Of a DNA stretch of 64,000 bases, positions 8,513-16,370 are shown piece by piece. Each line of letters begins with the position of its first letter. The stretch's first letter is position 1. A model generated the notes under the pieces. That model was not told where the DNA came from and ran no database searches. It saw only the letters and a list, made by a program, of their open reading frames with translations. The stretch is taken from assembly GCA_039527025.1 (NCBI GenBank), contig BAAAJN010000002.1:356746-420745 (forward strand), in the 5' to 3' direction. Source of the DNA: Microlunatus lacustris. GTDB taxonomy: Bacteria; Actinomycetota; Actinomycetes; Propionibacteriales; Propionibacteriaceae. The translations under genes were made by a program, and so were the position numbers.

Positions 8513-8539
8513 CCTTGCCGATACCGCAAGGTCGCTTGC
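8513..8539. promoter_or_regulatory. Candidate operator with CTTGC/GCAAG half-sites
   Basis: CCTTGC-N7-GCAAGG forms a perfect inverted repeat at 8513-8531. A third half-site, CTTGC at 8535-8539, pairs with the middle one (GCAAG-GTCG-CTTGC). It lies between the divergent starts of the XRE-cupin regulator and the 59-residue gene, upstream of the latter's putative -10 box, where an autoregulatory site would be expected. Confidence 0.5.
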
Positions 8540-8558
8540 TGTGACCGGGCGGCCCTCC

Positions 8559-8564
8559 TAGCCT
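8559..8564 (+). promoter_or_regulatory. Putative -10 box of the 59-residue ORF
   Basis: TAGCCT seven bases before ATG 8572, the same geometry as several other genes in this window. Confidence 0.4.
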
Positions 8565-8571
8565 CGAGGGC

Positions 8572-8751
8572 ATGGAGCACATCGCCGATGCCGACGCGAC
8601 AGGACCGGACCGGATGACCGCAGTCGACGGCTCGGGCGCGTGGTTCTCGGCCGCCGCGGAAGCCCGGAACTGCACCCGCGTGCTCGGCCAGCGACGTCAC
8701 GGCCTCGACAGCCTGCTCACCGAGGCCAGGGCTGCCGCCACGCCCTCCTGA
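8572..8751 (+). CDS. Small 59-residue protein, divergent from XRE-cupin regulator
   Basis: ATG 8572 to TGA 8749-8751 encodes a soluble 59-residue protein with no family I recognise. It has a tryptophan and a single cysteine in the middle and an Arg/His-containing C-terminal half (VLGQRRHGLDSLLTEARAA) that could be helical. Codon third positions are strongly G/C, as in real genes here. A -10-like box sits seven bases upstream, and the gene faces away from the regulator across a palindromic site. The arrangement suggests it is a regulated target. Confidence 0.5.
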   Translation: MEHIADADATGPDRMTAVDGSGAWFSAAAEARNCTRVLGQRRHGLDSLLTEARAAATPS

Positions 8752-8873
8752 CCCGGCGTGCGGTCCTGGTCCCGGATACGTCGCGCCAGGTTCTATCGCA
8801 CCCCACCGATCAGTGCTACGTTGCGGATGTTTCTTCGGCTCGGGGAGCCAGTGGTTGCGGCGGCCGCGTCGTC

Positions 8874-9674
8874 GTGACCCGATCGGACGGCAGGACCGTC
8901 CGAGAGCGGACGACCTTCGTGCAGCTCCTCCCCCGGCGTTCGACGCCAGCCCGACGGGTCCCGGCGTGGGTGTTCGCCCTGCTGATCCCGGTGTGCGCGG
9001 TGGCGCCGTGGCTGCTGAGCTGGCAAGCTCCGGTGGCCGCCCCGTCCGGTGACCCGTCGGCCGTGATCTCGCAGGCGGTCGCCGCCCAGGGACCGGAGCG
9101 GCGAAAGGACCAGGCTCCCTCAGCGGCGCTGGTGCGGGCCCTGGGCCGCGACCTCGCCGACCCGGCCGGTCAGGGCTACGACAAGCCGGTGTCGGCGAAG
9201 CAGGCGGCAGCCGTGCGCACCACGCCGGGCAAGCACCAGACGGTCGGACGGATCCAGATCCCGCGGATCGGTCTCGACGTCGCCTACGGCGAGGGCGTGC
9301 ACGAGTCCGTCCTCGACCGGGGCCCCGGGCACTGGCCCGGCACCCCCCTGCCCGGCGACGCCGGAACCACGGTGCTGTCGGGGCACCGCAACACCCACAC
9401 CGCCCCGTTCCGGTACCTCGACCTGCTGGAGCCGGGCGACAAGATCCGTGTCTCGGTCGGCCGGGGCAAGCCGACGACCTTCAAGGTCCTCGACACCACG
9501 ATCGTGCCGGAGGCGACGTACCCGGCCTTCGTGCTGAAGCCGGCCAAGGACCCCGAGAGCCGCAACCTGACGGTGTTCGCCTGCCACCCCGAGGGCCACC
9601 CCATCTACCGGATTGTGGTGCGCGCCAGCACCACCGGTCCGGTCCAGAAGTCCGCCGACCAGGGCAGGAGGTAG
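8874..9674 (+). CDS. Class E-like sortase
   Basis: A membrane-anchored transpeptidase that would attach proteins to the cell wall. The chosen 266-residue form has a cytoplasmic basic N-terminus, one membrane span (about 30-50) and an extracellular catalytic domain with His171 (LSGHRNTH), Cys237 (LTVFACHPEG) and Arg246 (IYRIVV), the sortase triad. GTG 8874 is a compromise: the frame is open to 8640, and GTG 8919 is an alternative. No LPxTG/LAxTG substrate is evident in the neighbouring ferritin-like proteins, so its substrates lie elsewhere. Confidence 0.85.
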   Translation: MTRSDGRTVRERTTFVQLLPRRSTPARRVPAWVFALLIPVCAVAPWLLSWQAPVAAPSGDPSAVISQAVAAQGPERRKDQAPSAALVRALGRDLADPAGQGYDKPVSAKQAAAVRTTPGKHQTVGRIQIPRIGLDVAYGEGVHESVLDRGPGHWPGTPLPGDAGTTVLSGHRNTHTAPFRYLDLLEPGDKIRVSVGRGKPTTFKVLDTTIVPEATYPAFVLKPAKDPESRNLTVFACHPEGHPIYRIVVRASTTGPVQKSADQGRR

Positions 9675-9769
9675 TCCGCTGGGCCGTCCTGCACCAGTGC
9701 CCGCGCTCGGGGGAGCCGGCCGATGACCACCTCGCTCATCTGCACCGCCCCTCACAGAGAGATCCCTGC

Positions 9770-10447
9770 ATGAACCACGAGAAGCTCCCCCCGACCCCGG
9801 TCGACCAGTCCGACCCGGCCCGTCACGTGTTCGGCGGCCAGCCAGTGCTGACCTTCGGCGACGAGGGCCAGCGCCGCAAGTTCCTCCGGGCCGCCGCCGT
9901 CGTCGGCTTCGGCTCGAGCCTGGTCGCGCTGTCCCAGCGCGACAAGTTCGCGCTGGCCGACGCCACCGCCGACGACCTGGAGATCTTGAACTACGCCCTC
10001 ACCCTGGAGTACCTCGAGGCCGACTTCTACACCCAGGGGCTCGACGGCGACGTGCTGGACGGCGCCGACCTCGAGCTGGTGACCCCGATCCGCGACCACG
10101 AGCAGGAGCACGTCACGGTGCTCACCGACACGGTCAAGTCCCTCGGCGGCAAGCCGGCGGCGAAGCCCAAGTTCACCTACCCCGACGGCACCTTCGACGA
10201 CAAGGAGACCTTCCTCACGACGGCGTCGACGTTCGAGGAGCTCGGCGTCACCGCCTACCACGGGCAGGTCGCCCGGATCACCGACGGCGACATCCTCGCC
10301 GCCGCGGCCTCCATCGCCGGGGTCGAGTCCCGGCACGCCGCGGTCGTGGCACACCTCCTGGGCGGCAACCCGTTCCCCTCGCCGTTCGAGAAGAACAAGT
10401 CCATGAAGGCCGTGCTCAAGGCCGCCGGCCCGTTCATCGAGTCCTGA
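9770..10447 (+). CDS. Tat-targeted ferritin-like protein 1
   Basis: A 225-residue protein of the Ferritin_2/dessication-related type. A twin-arginine signal (RRKFLRAAAVVGFGSSLVAL, beginning near residue 35) is preceded by an unusually long hydrophilic leader. The mature part carries the helical ligand motifs NYALTLEYLEADFY, HEQEHV, a Glu in STFEELG and ESRHAA, consistent with a carboxylate-bridged metal centre. Export of the folded, metal-loaded form through TatAC is likely, and tatA/tatC lie 12 kb away. Seventeen bases separate it from a paralogue, so they form an operon. Function (iron handling or oxidative protection) is inferred. Confidence 0.85.
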   Translation: MNHEKLPPTPVDQSDPARHVFGGQPVLTFGDEGQRRKFLRAAAVVGFGSSLVALSQRDKFALADATADDLEILNYALTLEYLEADFYTQGLDGDVLDGADLELVTPIRDHEQEHVTVLTDTVKSLGGKPAAKPKFTYPDGTFDDKETFLTTASTFEELGVTAYHGQVARITDGDILAAAASIAGVESRHAAVVAHLLGGNPFPSPFEKNKSMKAVLKAAGPFIES

Positions 10448-10464
10448 GAGAAGCGAGACACACC

Positions 10465-11073
10465 ATGATCAACCGCAGAGACCTGATCAAGGGCACCGCC
10501 GCCGTCATCCCCGCGGCCGTCGGCCTGCAGATGCTGGGCACCAAGTGGGCCTTCGCCGCCGACGACTTCAGCGGCCCGGTGGACGTCCTCAACTACGCCC
10601 TCACCCTGGAGTACCTGGAGGCCGAGTTCTACCGGCAGGGCAACCAGACCGACCTGCTCTCGGGGAAGGCGAAGACCTACCTCGAGACCATCCAGAAGGA
10701 CGAGGAGGCCCACGTCGTCGCTCTCAAGGACACGATCACCAGCCTCGGTGCCACCCCGGTCGCCGCGCCGGCGGTCGACTTCGGAGCGGCGTTCAAATCC
10801 AGAGCCAGCTACCTCGAGACCGCCTACACCTTCGAGAACCTCGGGGTGTCGGCCTACCTGGGTGCCGCCCCGAGCCTGCTCAAGGAGAAGGGCCTGCTGA
10901 CCGCGGCCGCCAGCATCTTCGGCGTCGAGGCCCGGCACGCCGCCATCCTGGGCGTCCTCGCCGAGAAGGAGGCCGAGGGCGGCGTCTACAACGGGGCATT
11001 CGAGAAGCCCGCCACCCGGGCGGCCGTGCTCAAGGCCGCCAGCCCGTTCCTCGTCAAGGCGCAGACCCTCTAG
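10465..11073 (+). CDS. Tat-targeted ferritin-like protein 2
   Basis: A 202-residue paralogue of the preceding protein with a compact Tat signal (NRRDLIKGTAAVIPAAVGL, then a cleavage site near AFA-ADD at about 30). It shares the motifs LNYALTLEYLEAEFY, DEEAHVVAL, FENLGVSAY and EARHAA, so the probable metal ligands are retained. AGAGAAGCGAG before ATG 10465 is a weak ribosome-binding site; translation may be coupled to gene 1. A perfect hairpin 22 bases after the stop ends the operon. The pair may form a hetero-oligomer, which is speculation. Confidence 0.87.
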   Translation: MINRRDLIKGTAAVIPAAVGLQMLGTKWAFAADDFSGPVDVLNYALTLEYLEAEFYRQGNQTDLLSGKAKTYLETIQKDEEAHVVALKDTITSLGATPVAAPAVDFGAAFKSRASYLETAYTFENLGVSAYLGAAPSLLKEKGLLTAAASIFGVEARHAAILGVLAEKEAEGGVYNGAFEKPATRAAVLKAASPFLVKAQTL

Positions 11074-11095
11074 GTCCGACGAGCCAGGGGGACGG

Positions 11096-11124
11096 AGGCC
11101 CCGGCACCTCGGGTGCCGGGGCCT
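11096..11124 (+). terminator. Strong hairpin terminator of the ferritin-like operon
   Basis: A perfect 13-bp stem (AGGCCCCGGCACC with its complement) around a 3-base loop, 22 bases after the stop of ferritin-like gene 2. It also lies beyond the end of the convergent acetyltransferase gene, so it may work in both directions. Confidence 0.8.
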
Positions 11125-11160
11125 CTGCCCGTCCGGCGTGGGCCGCTGGTGACCCGGTGG

Positions 11161-11586
11161 TCACCACAGCCGCTGGGCGAAGTGGTGGGAGGTGATCTCC
11201 ATCCGCTCCCGCAGGTAGAAGCGGTGGGCGTCGTGGCGCTGCACGCCGGAGTCGAGGTCGAGGACGTGGCAGCCCTCCGCACGCGCCCGGGTGCGCAGCT
11301 CCGCCAGCAGGGCTGCACCCACCCCGGTCGACCGCGCGGTGCTCGTCGTCGCCAGGTCGTCGACGTACAGCTTGCGCAGCGCGCTGGTGTTCGCCACCAC
11401 CCGCCAGCCGGCGACCGCGAGGCAGCGACCGTCCCGGAAGACCGCGGTGAAGCGCAGTCCCTGGGGTGCGCCCTCGCGCAGCACCTGCTGCAGGCTCTCC
11501 TGCGTCAGGTGCGGCCGGAGCTCCTGCAGCACCGGCAGGGCCAGGACCCACCGCGGGTCTCCGACCGCCAGCTCGACCATCTCCAT
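11161..11586 (-). CDS. GNAT-family N-acetyltransferase
   Basis: A 141-residue acetyl-CoA-dependent acetyltransferase. It shows the GNAT core: a hydrophobic strand with LRKLYVDDLATTS, the pyrophosphate loop ARSTGVGAALLAEL (the Q/RxxGxG/A motif) and a terminal HRFYLRERMEI segment. ATG 11586 is chosen because a GGGGGAGAG ribosome-binding site lies just upstream; the frame continues to 11952 without meaning. It is divergent from the P-loop gene at 11716. The acceptor substrate is unknown. Confidence 0.85.
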   Translation of the reverse strand: MEMVELAVGDPRWVLALPVLQELRPHLTQESLQQVLREGAPQGLRFTAVFRDGRCLAVAGWRVVANTSALRKLYVDDLATTSTARSTGVGAALLAELRTRARAEGCHVLDLDSGVQRHDAHRFYLRERMEITSHHFAQRLW

Positions 11587-11703
11587 CGCTCTCCCCCTCG
11601 TACGCACCCCCGGACTCTCCGGCGCCCAGCCTGGCACCGCCGCGGGACCCTCGCTCGCGGCCGGGTGCGCCCGCTCCCCGAGGTCCGGCCGCTGACCGGC
11701 TCC

Positions 11704-11709
11704 TAGGGT
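11704..11709 (+). promoter_or_regulatory. Putative -10 box, leaderless P-loop gene transcript
   Basis: TAGGGT six bases before GTG 11716; no Shine-Dalgarno sequence is present. Confidence 0.45.
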
Positions 11710-11715
11710 GGTCCG

Positions 11716-12261
11716 GTGACGACCCCGACCTGCGTCATCTTCCTCAACGGCTCCTACGGGGTGGGCAAGTCGTCGGCGCTGGACCACATGGGCGACGTGC
11801 TCGCCGAGCAGGGCCGGCCCTTCAGCCTGCTGGACGTCGACTGGTTCCACCGCTCCTGGCCGCCGGCCGAGGACGACCCGGAGAACGTGCGCACCGAGGC
11901 GGATAACCTGGCTGCGGTGTGGGGGAACTACCGCCGGACCGGACCTCGCCAACCGGTCGTGGCCGGGGTCCTCACCTCCGCGCTCGACCGGCGGCGCTAC
12001 GAGCAGGCCTTCGGCCTACCGGTCCGCGCCGTCCGGCTCGTCGCGTCCGCCGCCGTAGCGGAGGCGCGCCTGCGGGGCCGCTACACCGAGCACCAGGACC
12101 GGGCTCTGGACTGGCACCTCCGGCGCCACGTCGACCTCGGTGCGCGACTGGCCCTCGCCGACCTGGACGAGCTGCTGGTCGACACGGACCGGCGCGCACC
12201 CCGAGCGGTGGCCGAGCTGGTCGTCCAGCACTTCGACGTGCTCGGGCTCGGGTCGTCCTGA
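11716..12261 (+). CDS. P-loop NTPase / small-molecule kinase-like protein
   Basis: A 181-residue protein with an N-terminal Walker A motif GSYGVGKSS (about 12-20) immediately after the first strand, a DVDWFHRSW segment in the position where such kinases carry an acidic catalytic residue, and an arginine-rich lid region (LRGRYTEHQDRALDWHLRR). Size and layout resemble nucleotide, gluconate or antibiotic (chloramphenicol-type) kinases, but no substrate-specific motif is clear. GTG 11716 probably lies at the 5' end of the transcript. The tldD-like gene starts 73 bases downstream with its own promoter-like box. Confidence 0.75.
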   Translation: MTTPTCVIFLNGSYGVGKSSALDHMGDVLAEQGRPFSLLDVDWFHRSWPPAEDDPENVRTEADNLAAVWGNYRRTGPRQPVVAGVLTSALDRRRYEQAFGLPVRAVRLVASAAVAEARLRGRYTEHQDRALDWHLRRHVDLGARLALADLDELLVDTDRRAPRAVAELVVQHFDVLGLGSS

Positions 12262-12321
12262 CGTGCAGCCGACCGCACGAGGCCATCCGCGGCCCGCGCC
12301 GGGACCGTCAGCGCCCACGTC

Positions 12322-12327
12322 TACAGT
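12322..12327 (+). promoter_or_regulatory. Putative -10 box, leaderless tldD transcript
   Basis: TACAGT seven bases before GTG 12335. Confidence 0.45.
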
Positions 12328-12334
12328 GCAGACC

Positions 12335-13837
12335 GTGCCTGAACTGGACGACAGCTTCCTCGCCCTGCCGCTGCAGCGGCTCCGCGACGCGGCCCTGTCG
12401 CGGGCGGCGGAGCTGGGGTGCAGCCACGCCGACGTCCGCGTCGAGCGGCTGCGCAGCGGCTACCGGAGCCTGCGCGACCGCGCGCTGGAGACCTCCACGG
12501 ACAGCCAGACGCTCGGCCTCTCGGTCCGCGTCGTGCACGAGGGCGTCTGGGGCTTCGCCGGCGACGTCACCCTGACCGCCGAGGGCGCGGTCCGCCTGGC
12601 GGAACGGGCGGTGGCGACGGCCAAGGTGTCGAAGCCGCTCACCCCGCAGCGGGTCGAGCTGGCCGACGAGCCGGTGCACGCCGACGCCCGCTGGGTGTCG
12701 GACTACCAGGTCAACCCGTTCGACGTGGACGAGGCGGAGCGGCAGGCCCGGCTGCTCGCGCTGGTCGAGCCGCTGCTGGCCGCGGACGGGGTCACCCACG
12801 CCAACACCGACCTGGCCTGGGTGCAGGAGAACAAGTTCTTCGCCAACCTCGCCGGTACCACGACCACCCAGCAGCGCGTGCGCCTGCAGGCCCAGCTGAC
12901 CGCGGTGCACGTCGGCGCGCAGGGGTTCTCGACCATGCGGACGCTGGCCCCGCCCGTCGGCCGTGGCTGGGAGTACCTCACCGGCACCGGGTGGGACTTC
13001 GACGCGGAGGTCGCCGAGCTGCCGTCGCTGCTCGCCGAGCAGGTCGCCGCGCCGTCGGTCGAGGCCGGGCGGCACGACCTCGTGGTCGACCCGTCGAACC
13101 TCTTCCTCACCATCCACGAGTCGATCGGCCACGCCACCGAGCTGGACCGGGCGCTCGGCTACGAGGCCGCCTACGCCGGCACCTCGTTCGCCACCTTCGA
13201 CCAGCTGGGCCAGCTGCGGTACGGCAGCCCGGCGATGAACGTGACCGGCGACCGGACGGTCGCCCACGGCCTGGCCACGGTCGGCTTCGACGACGAGGGC
13301 GTGGCCCAGCAGGAGTTCGACATCGTCCGGGACGGCACCCTGGTCGGCTACCAGCTGAACCGGCAGATGGCGGCGGAGAAGCAGCTGGGCCGGTCCAACG
13401 GGTGCTCCTTCGCCGACGCGCCGGGGCACATCCCGATGCAGCGGATGCCCAACGTCTCCCTCCAGCCGGCCGCCGACGGGCCCAGCACCGAGGAGCTGAT
13501 CGGGGACGTCGAGCACGGCCTCTACGTCGTCGGCGACAAGTCCTGGTCGATCGACATGCAGCGCTACAACTTCCAGTTCACCGGGCAGCGGTTCTACCGC
13601 ATCGAGGACGGCCGGCTGGCCGGGCAGGTCCGCGACGTGGCCTACCAGGCGACGACGACGGACTTCTGGCGCTCGATGGAAGCGGTCGGGGGGCCGGGCA
13701 CCTACGTGCTCGGCGGGGCCTTCAACTGCGGCAAGGGGCAGCCGGGCCAGGTGGCCCCGGTGTCCCACGGCTGCCCCTCCGCCCTCTTCCGCGGCGTCAA
13801 CATCCTCAACACCGCCGCCGAGGGAGGCCAGGGATGA
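12335..13837 (+). CDS. tldD: TldD-like metalloprotease subunit
   Basis: A 500-residue TldD/PmbA-family protein carrying the zinc-binding HExxxH motif as HESIGH (261-266), the catalytic half of the heterodimeric TldD/TldE protease that degrades unfolded peptides and trims some ribosomal peptides. Family segments such as FSGDxT-like GFAGDVTLTAEGAVRLAERA and the C-terminal GGAFNCGKGQPGQ are intact. GTG 12335 is chosen over the longer frame to 12140, which would overlap the kinase gene. Its stop overlaps the tldE-like start as ATGA, so the partners are translationally coupled. Confidence 0.92.
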   Translation: MPELDDSFLALPLQRLRDAALSRAAELGCSHADVRVERLRSGYRSLRDRALETSTDSQTLGLSVRVVHEGVWGFAGDVTLTAEGAVRLAERAVATAKVSKPLTPQRVELADEPVHADARWVSDYQVNPFDVDEAERQARLLALVEPLLAADGVTHANTDLAWVQENKFFANLAGTTTTQQRVRLQAQLTAVHVGAQGFSTMRTLAPPVGRGWEYLTGTGWDFDAEVAELPSLLAEQVAAPSVEAGRHDLVVDPSNLFLTIHESIGHATELDRALGYEAAYAGTSFATFDQLGQLRYGSPAMNVTGDRTVAHGLATVGFDDEGVAQQEFDIVRDGTLVGYQLNRQMAAEKQLGRSNGCSFADAPGHIPMQRMPNVSLQPAADGPSTEELIGDVEHGLYVVGDKSWSIDMQRYNFQFTGQRFYRIEDGRLAGQVRDVAYQATTTDFWRSMEAVGGPGTYVLGGAFNCGKGQPGQVAPVSHGCPSALFRGVNILNTAAEGGQG

Positions 13838-15246
13838 GCACGACCACGACCGTCTCCGCCCCGCAGCTGGTGGAGCAGGCGCTGGCGCTGGCCACCCTGC
13901 CCACCGTGGTGCACCTGACCGAGCGGTGGGAGGCCAACCTGCGCTGGGCGGCCAACGCGCTGACCACCAACGGCGAGATGCACAGCCGCACGCTCACCGT
14001 GGTGGCCACCGCACCCGTCGAGGGCGGGACCGCCGCGGGCACCGTCAGCCAGGAGGTCACCGACGCTGCTGAGCTGGCGGCGGTGGTCGCCGCCGCCGAG
14101 CACGCCGCGCGGAGCGGCCCACCGTCCGAGCACGCCGCGCCGCTGGTCGAGGGCGACCGGTCGGCCGGCTTCGACGGGCCGCCGGCGACGACCGGCATCG
14201 AGGTGCTGGCCCAGGTGGCCGAGGGCCTCGGAGCCGCGTTCGCCGCCGCGGAGACCTCGGGGCACCTGCTCTACGGCTTCGCCGAGCACATCGTGACCAC
14301 GACCTACCTGGGCAGCAGCACGGGACTGCGGCTGCGCGGGGTGCAGCCGACCGGCCGGTTCGAGCTGAACGGCAAGACCGCCGACCTGTCCGGCTCGGCC
14401 TGGGTCGGCGCCCCCTCCCGGGACTTCACCGACGTCGACGTGGTGGCGCTGTACGGCCGCCTGCAGACGCGGCTGGGCTGGGCCGCCACCCGGATCGACC
14501 TGCCGGCGGGGCGCTACGAGACGCTGCTGCCGCCCGGGGCGGTCGCGGACCTGATGATCTACCTGCTCTGGACGGCCAACGCCCGCGACGCCGAGGAGGG
14601 CCGCAACGTCTTCACCGCCGGGGAGGGCCGCAGCCGGCTGGGCGAGCGGCTGGCCCCGCTGCCCATCACCCTGCGCTCCGACCCGTCCGCGCCCGGCCTG
14701 GAGACCGTCCCGTTCGTCGACGCGCTGCAGTCCGAGGACGGCACCTCCTGGGTGTTCGACGCCGGCCTGCCGGTGCCCTCGACCGCCTGGGTCAGAGACG
14801 GCGTGCTGACCGAGCTGGTCCGCAACCGCGCGCACGCCGCGGTCACCGGCCAGCAGCCGACGCCGCCGGCGGACAACCTGCTGATGAGCGCCGACGGCCC
14901 GCAGGGGGTCGGCACCGGGGCGACGCTGGAGGAGATGATCGCGCGGACCGAGCGAGGGCTGCTGCTCACCTGCCTCTGGTACATCCGCGAGGTCGACCCC
15001 GAGCGGCTGCTGCTGACCGGGCTGACCCGGGACGGGGTGTACCTGGTCGAGCACGGTGAGGTGAAGGGCGCGGTCAACAACTTCCGCTGGAACGAGTCCC
15101 CGGTCGAGCTGCTCGGCCGGATCACCGAGGTCGGGGCCCCGGAGTCGACGCTGTGCCGGGAGTGGAACGACTTCTACAACCGCACGGTCATGCCGCCGGT
15201 CCGCGTGCCGGACTTCAACATGTCGACCGTCAGCCAGGCCTCCTGA
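13834..15246 (+). CDS. tldE: TldE/PmbA-like protease partner
   Basis: A 470-residue homologue of TldD without an HExxxH motif, as expected for the non-catalytic TldE/PmbA subunit that completes the heterodimer. Recognisable family parts include the FAEHIVTTTYLGSSTGLRLR strand region, the YETLLPPGAVADLMIYLL segment and the C-terminal ESPVELLGRITEVG. ATG 13834 overlaps the tldD stop by four bases. No ribosomal-peptide precursor is recognised nearby, so a general proteolytic role is more likely than toxin maturation. Confidence 0.9.
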   Translation: MSTTTTVSAPQLVEQALALATLPTVVHLTERWEANLRWAANALTTNGEMHSRTLTVVATAPVEGGTAAGTVSQEVTDAAELAAVVAAAEHAARSGPPSEHAAPLVEGDRSAGFDGPPATTGIEVLAQVAEGLGAAFAAAETSGHLLYGFAEHIVTTTYLGSSTGLRLRGVQPTGRFELNGKTADLSGSAWVGAPSRDFTDVDVVALYGRLQTRLGWAATRIDLPAGRYETLLPPGAVADLMIYLLWTANARDAEEGRNVFTAGEGRSRLGERLAPLPITLRSDPSAPGLETVPFVDALQSEDGTSWVFDAGLPVPSTAWVRDGVLTELVRNRAHAAVTGQQPTPPADNLLMSADGPQGVGTGATLEEMIARTERGLLLTCLWYIREVDPERLLLTGLTRDGVYLVEHGEVKGAVNNFRWNESPVELLGRITEVGAPESTLCREWNDFYNRTVMPPVRVPDFNMSTVSQAS

Positions 15247-15252
15247 CCGGCA

Positions 15253-15278
15253 GCCGGATGAGAGGTCTCTCATCCGGC
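15253..15278. promoter_or_regulatory. 26-bp palindrome upstream of the secreted Ser/Pro protein
   Basis: Two perfect 12-base arms (GCCGGATGAGAG and its complement) surround two bases. It lies 6 bases after tldE and 39 bases before ATG 15318. A further TCTCACC follows at 15290. The TCTCATC/GATGAGA core resembles the element before the histidine-kinase gene, suggesting a response-regulator site; it could also act as a tldE terminator. Confidence 0.45.
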
Positions 15279-15317
15279 TCTCCTGGTCGTCTCACCCCGC
15301 GGCGGTGGAGTAGGGCC

Positions 15318-15686
15318 ATGCCGATCTCCAAGAAGTCCTGGGTCGTCGTCGGCGGTACCGCCACCGCCTTCGCCCTCGCCCCGCTGGCCGCCCTCGCCAT
15401 CCCGTCGGTGCTGGACCAGGAGATGACCGGCCAGGGCGTGGTCGTCGCGGCCGCCAACCCCGGCCCGACCGCCGACCCGTCGTCCGACAGCGCGTCCGGT
15501 ACCGACGACGGGGACGGTCCGACGGTGAGCCCGGCCAGCCCCAGCACGCCCAAGACCGTGGCGAGCACCCCGGCCACCCCGCCGACGGCGGTCAGCCCGA
15601 AGTCCCCCGTCAGCGCGAAGTCCCCCGTCAGCCCGGAGAGCCCCGAGTCACCGGAGAGCCCGGAGTCTCCCGACAGCGCCGACTGA
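15318..15686 (+). CDS. Small secreted or membrane-anchored Ser/Pro-rich protein
   Basis: A 122-residue protein of no known family. Residues 1-30 form a basic start plus hydrophobic segment (VVVGGTATAFALAPLAALAIP) like a Sec signal or anchor. The rest is low complexity, rich in Ser, Pro, Thr, Ala and Asp, ending in near-repeats KSPVSAKSPVSPESPESPES. Such tails often span the cell wall. ATG 15318 has only GGAG ten bases upstream. It converges on the response-regulator gene and has a TCTCATC palindrome upstream, so it may be a target of that two-component system. Confidence 0.75.
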   Translation: MPISKKSWVVVGGTATAFALAPLAALAIPSVLDQEMTGQGVVVAAANPGPTADPSSDSASGTDDGDGPTVSPASPSTPKTVASTPATPPTAVSPKSPVSAKSPVSPESPESPESPESPDSAD

Positions 15687-15710
15687 CGTCGCGGCCCGTG
15701 GCCCGCCCGG

Positions 15711-16370
15711 TCAGCGGCCCAGCCGGTAACCCGCGCCGCGGACCGTCTCGATCAGCTGGCTGCCGATCTTGTTGCGCACGTAGCGGACGTAGACGTCCAC
15801 CACGTTCGAGCCCGGGTCGAAGTCGTAGCCCCACACCCGCGACAGCAGCTGCTCCCGGCTGAGCACCTGACCCGGGTGCTGCAGGAACATCTCCAGCAGC
15901 GCGAACTCGCGGGCCGAGAGCTCGACCTGCGCGTCGCCGACCGTGGCGATCCGCGTCCGGACGTCCAGCGACAGCGCCCCGTGGCTGAGCACGGTCGACG
16001 GTGTCGTCACGCTGTCCCGCAGCCGGATCCGCACCCGCGCCAGCAGCTCCTCGAACCGGAACGGCTTGGCCATGTAGTCGTCGGCCCCACCCTCCAGGCC
16101 GGCCACGGTGTCGGTCACCGAGTCACGGGCGGTCAGGATGATCACCGGCATGCTCGAGCCCTGCCCGCGCAGCACCTCCAGCACCTCGAAGCCGCTCATC
16201 CCGGGTAGCCCGATGTCCAGGATCATCAGGTCGAACTCCCCCGAGGCTGCGTGCTCGAGAGCCACCCGGCCGTCGGCCGCGACCGTGGTGACGTGGCCGG
16301 CGGCCCGCAACCCCTTGTCGACGAAGGCCGCGATCCGGGACTCGTCCTCGGCGATCAGGATGGCTGCCAC
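15711..16370 (-). CDS. OmpR/PhoB-family response regulator
   Basis: A 219-residue DNA-binding regulator. The receiver domain (1-115) has acidic Glu8/Asp9, phospho-acceptor Asp52 (ILDIGLPG), Thr80 and Lys102 (AKPF). The C-terminal winged helix (about 125-217) includes LSAREFALLEMFLQHPGQ and the recognition-helix region NVVDVYVRYVRNKIG. Its start overlaps the end of the histidine-kinase gene by 16 bases, so kinase and regulator are co-expressed. In this subfamily the wing-helix binds direct or inverted TCTCA-type repeats, which fits elements seen at 15253 and 17929. Confidence 0.95.
   Translation of the reverse strand: MAAILIAEDESRIAAFVDKGLRAAGHVTTVAADGRVALEHAASGEFDLMILDIGLPGMSGFEVLEVLRGQGSSMPVIILTARDSVTDTVAGLEGGADDYMAKPFRFEELLARVRIRLRDSVTTPSTVLSHGALSLDVRTRIATVGDAQVELSAREFALLEMFLQHPGQVLSREQLLSRVWGYDFDPGSNVVDVYVRYVRNKIGSQLIETVRGAGYRLGR

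Noticed and set aside
12308..13768. 486-residue minus-strand frame opposite tldD
   Set aside because: No motif and overlaps a clear TldD with HESIGH.
15318..15686. Ribosomal-peptide precursor processed by TldD/TldE
   Set aside because: It has a Sec-type signal and a Ser/Pro low-complexity body with no leader-core pattern; neighbours include no maturation enzymes.
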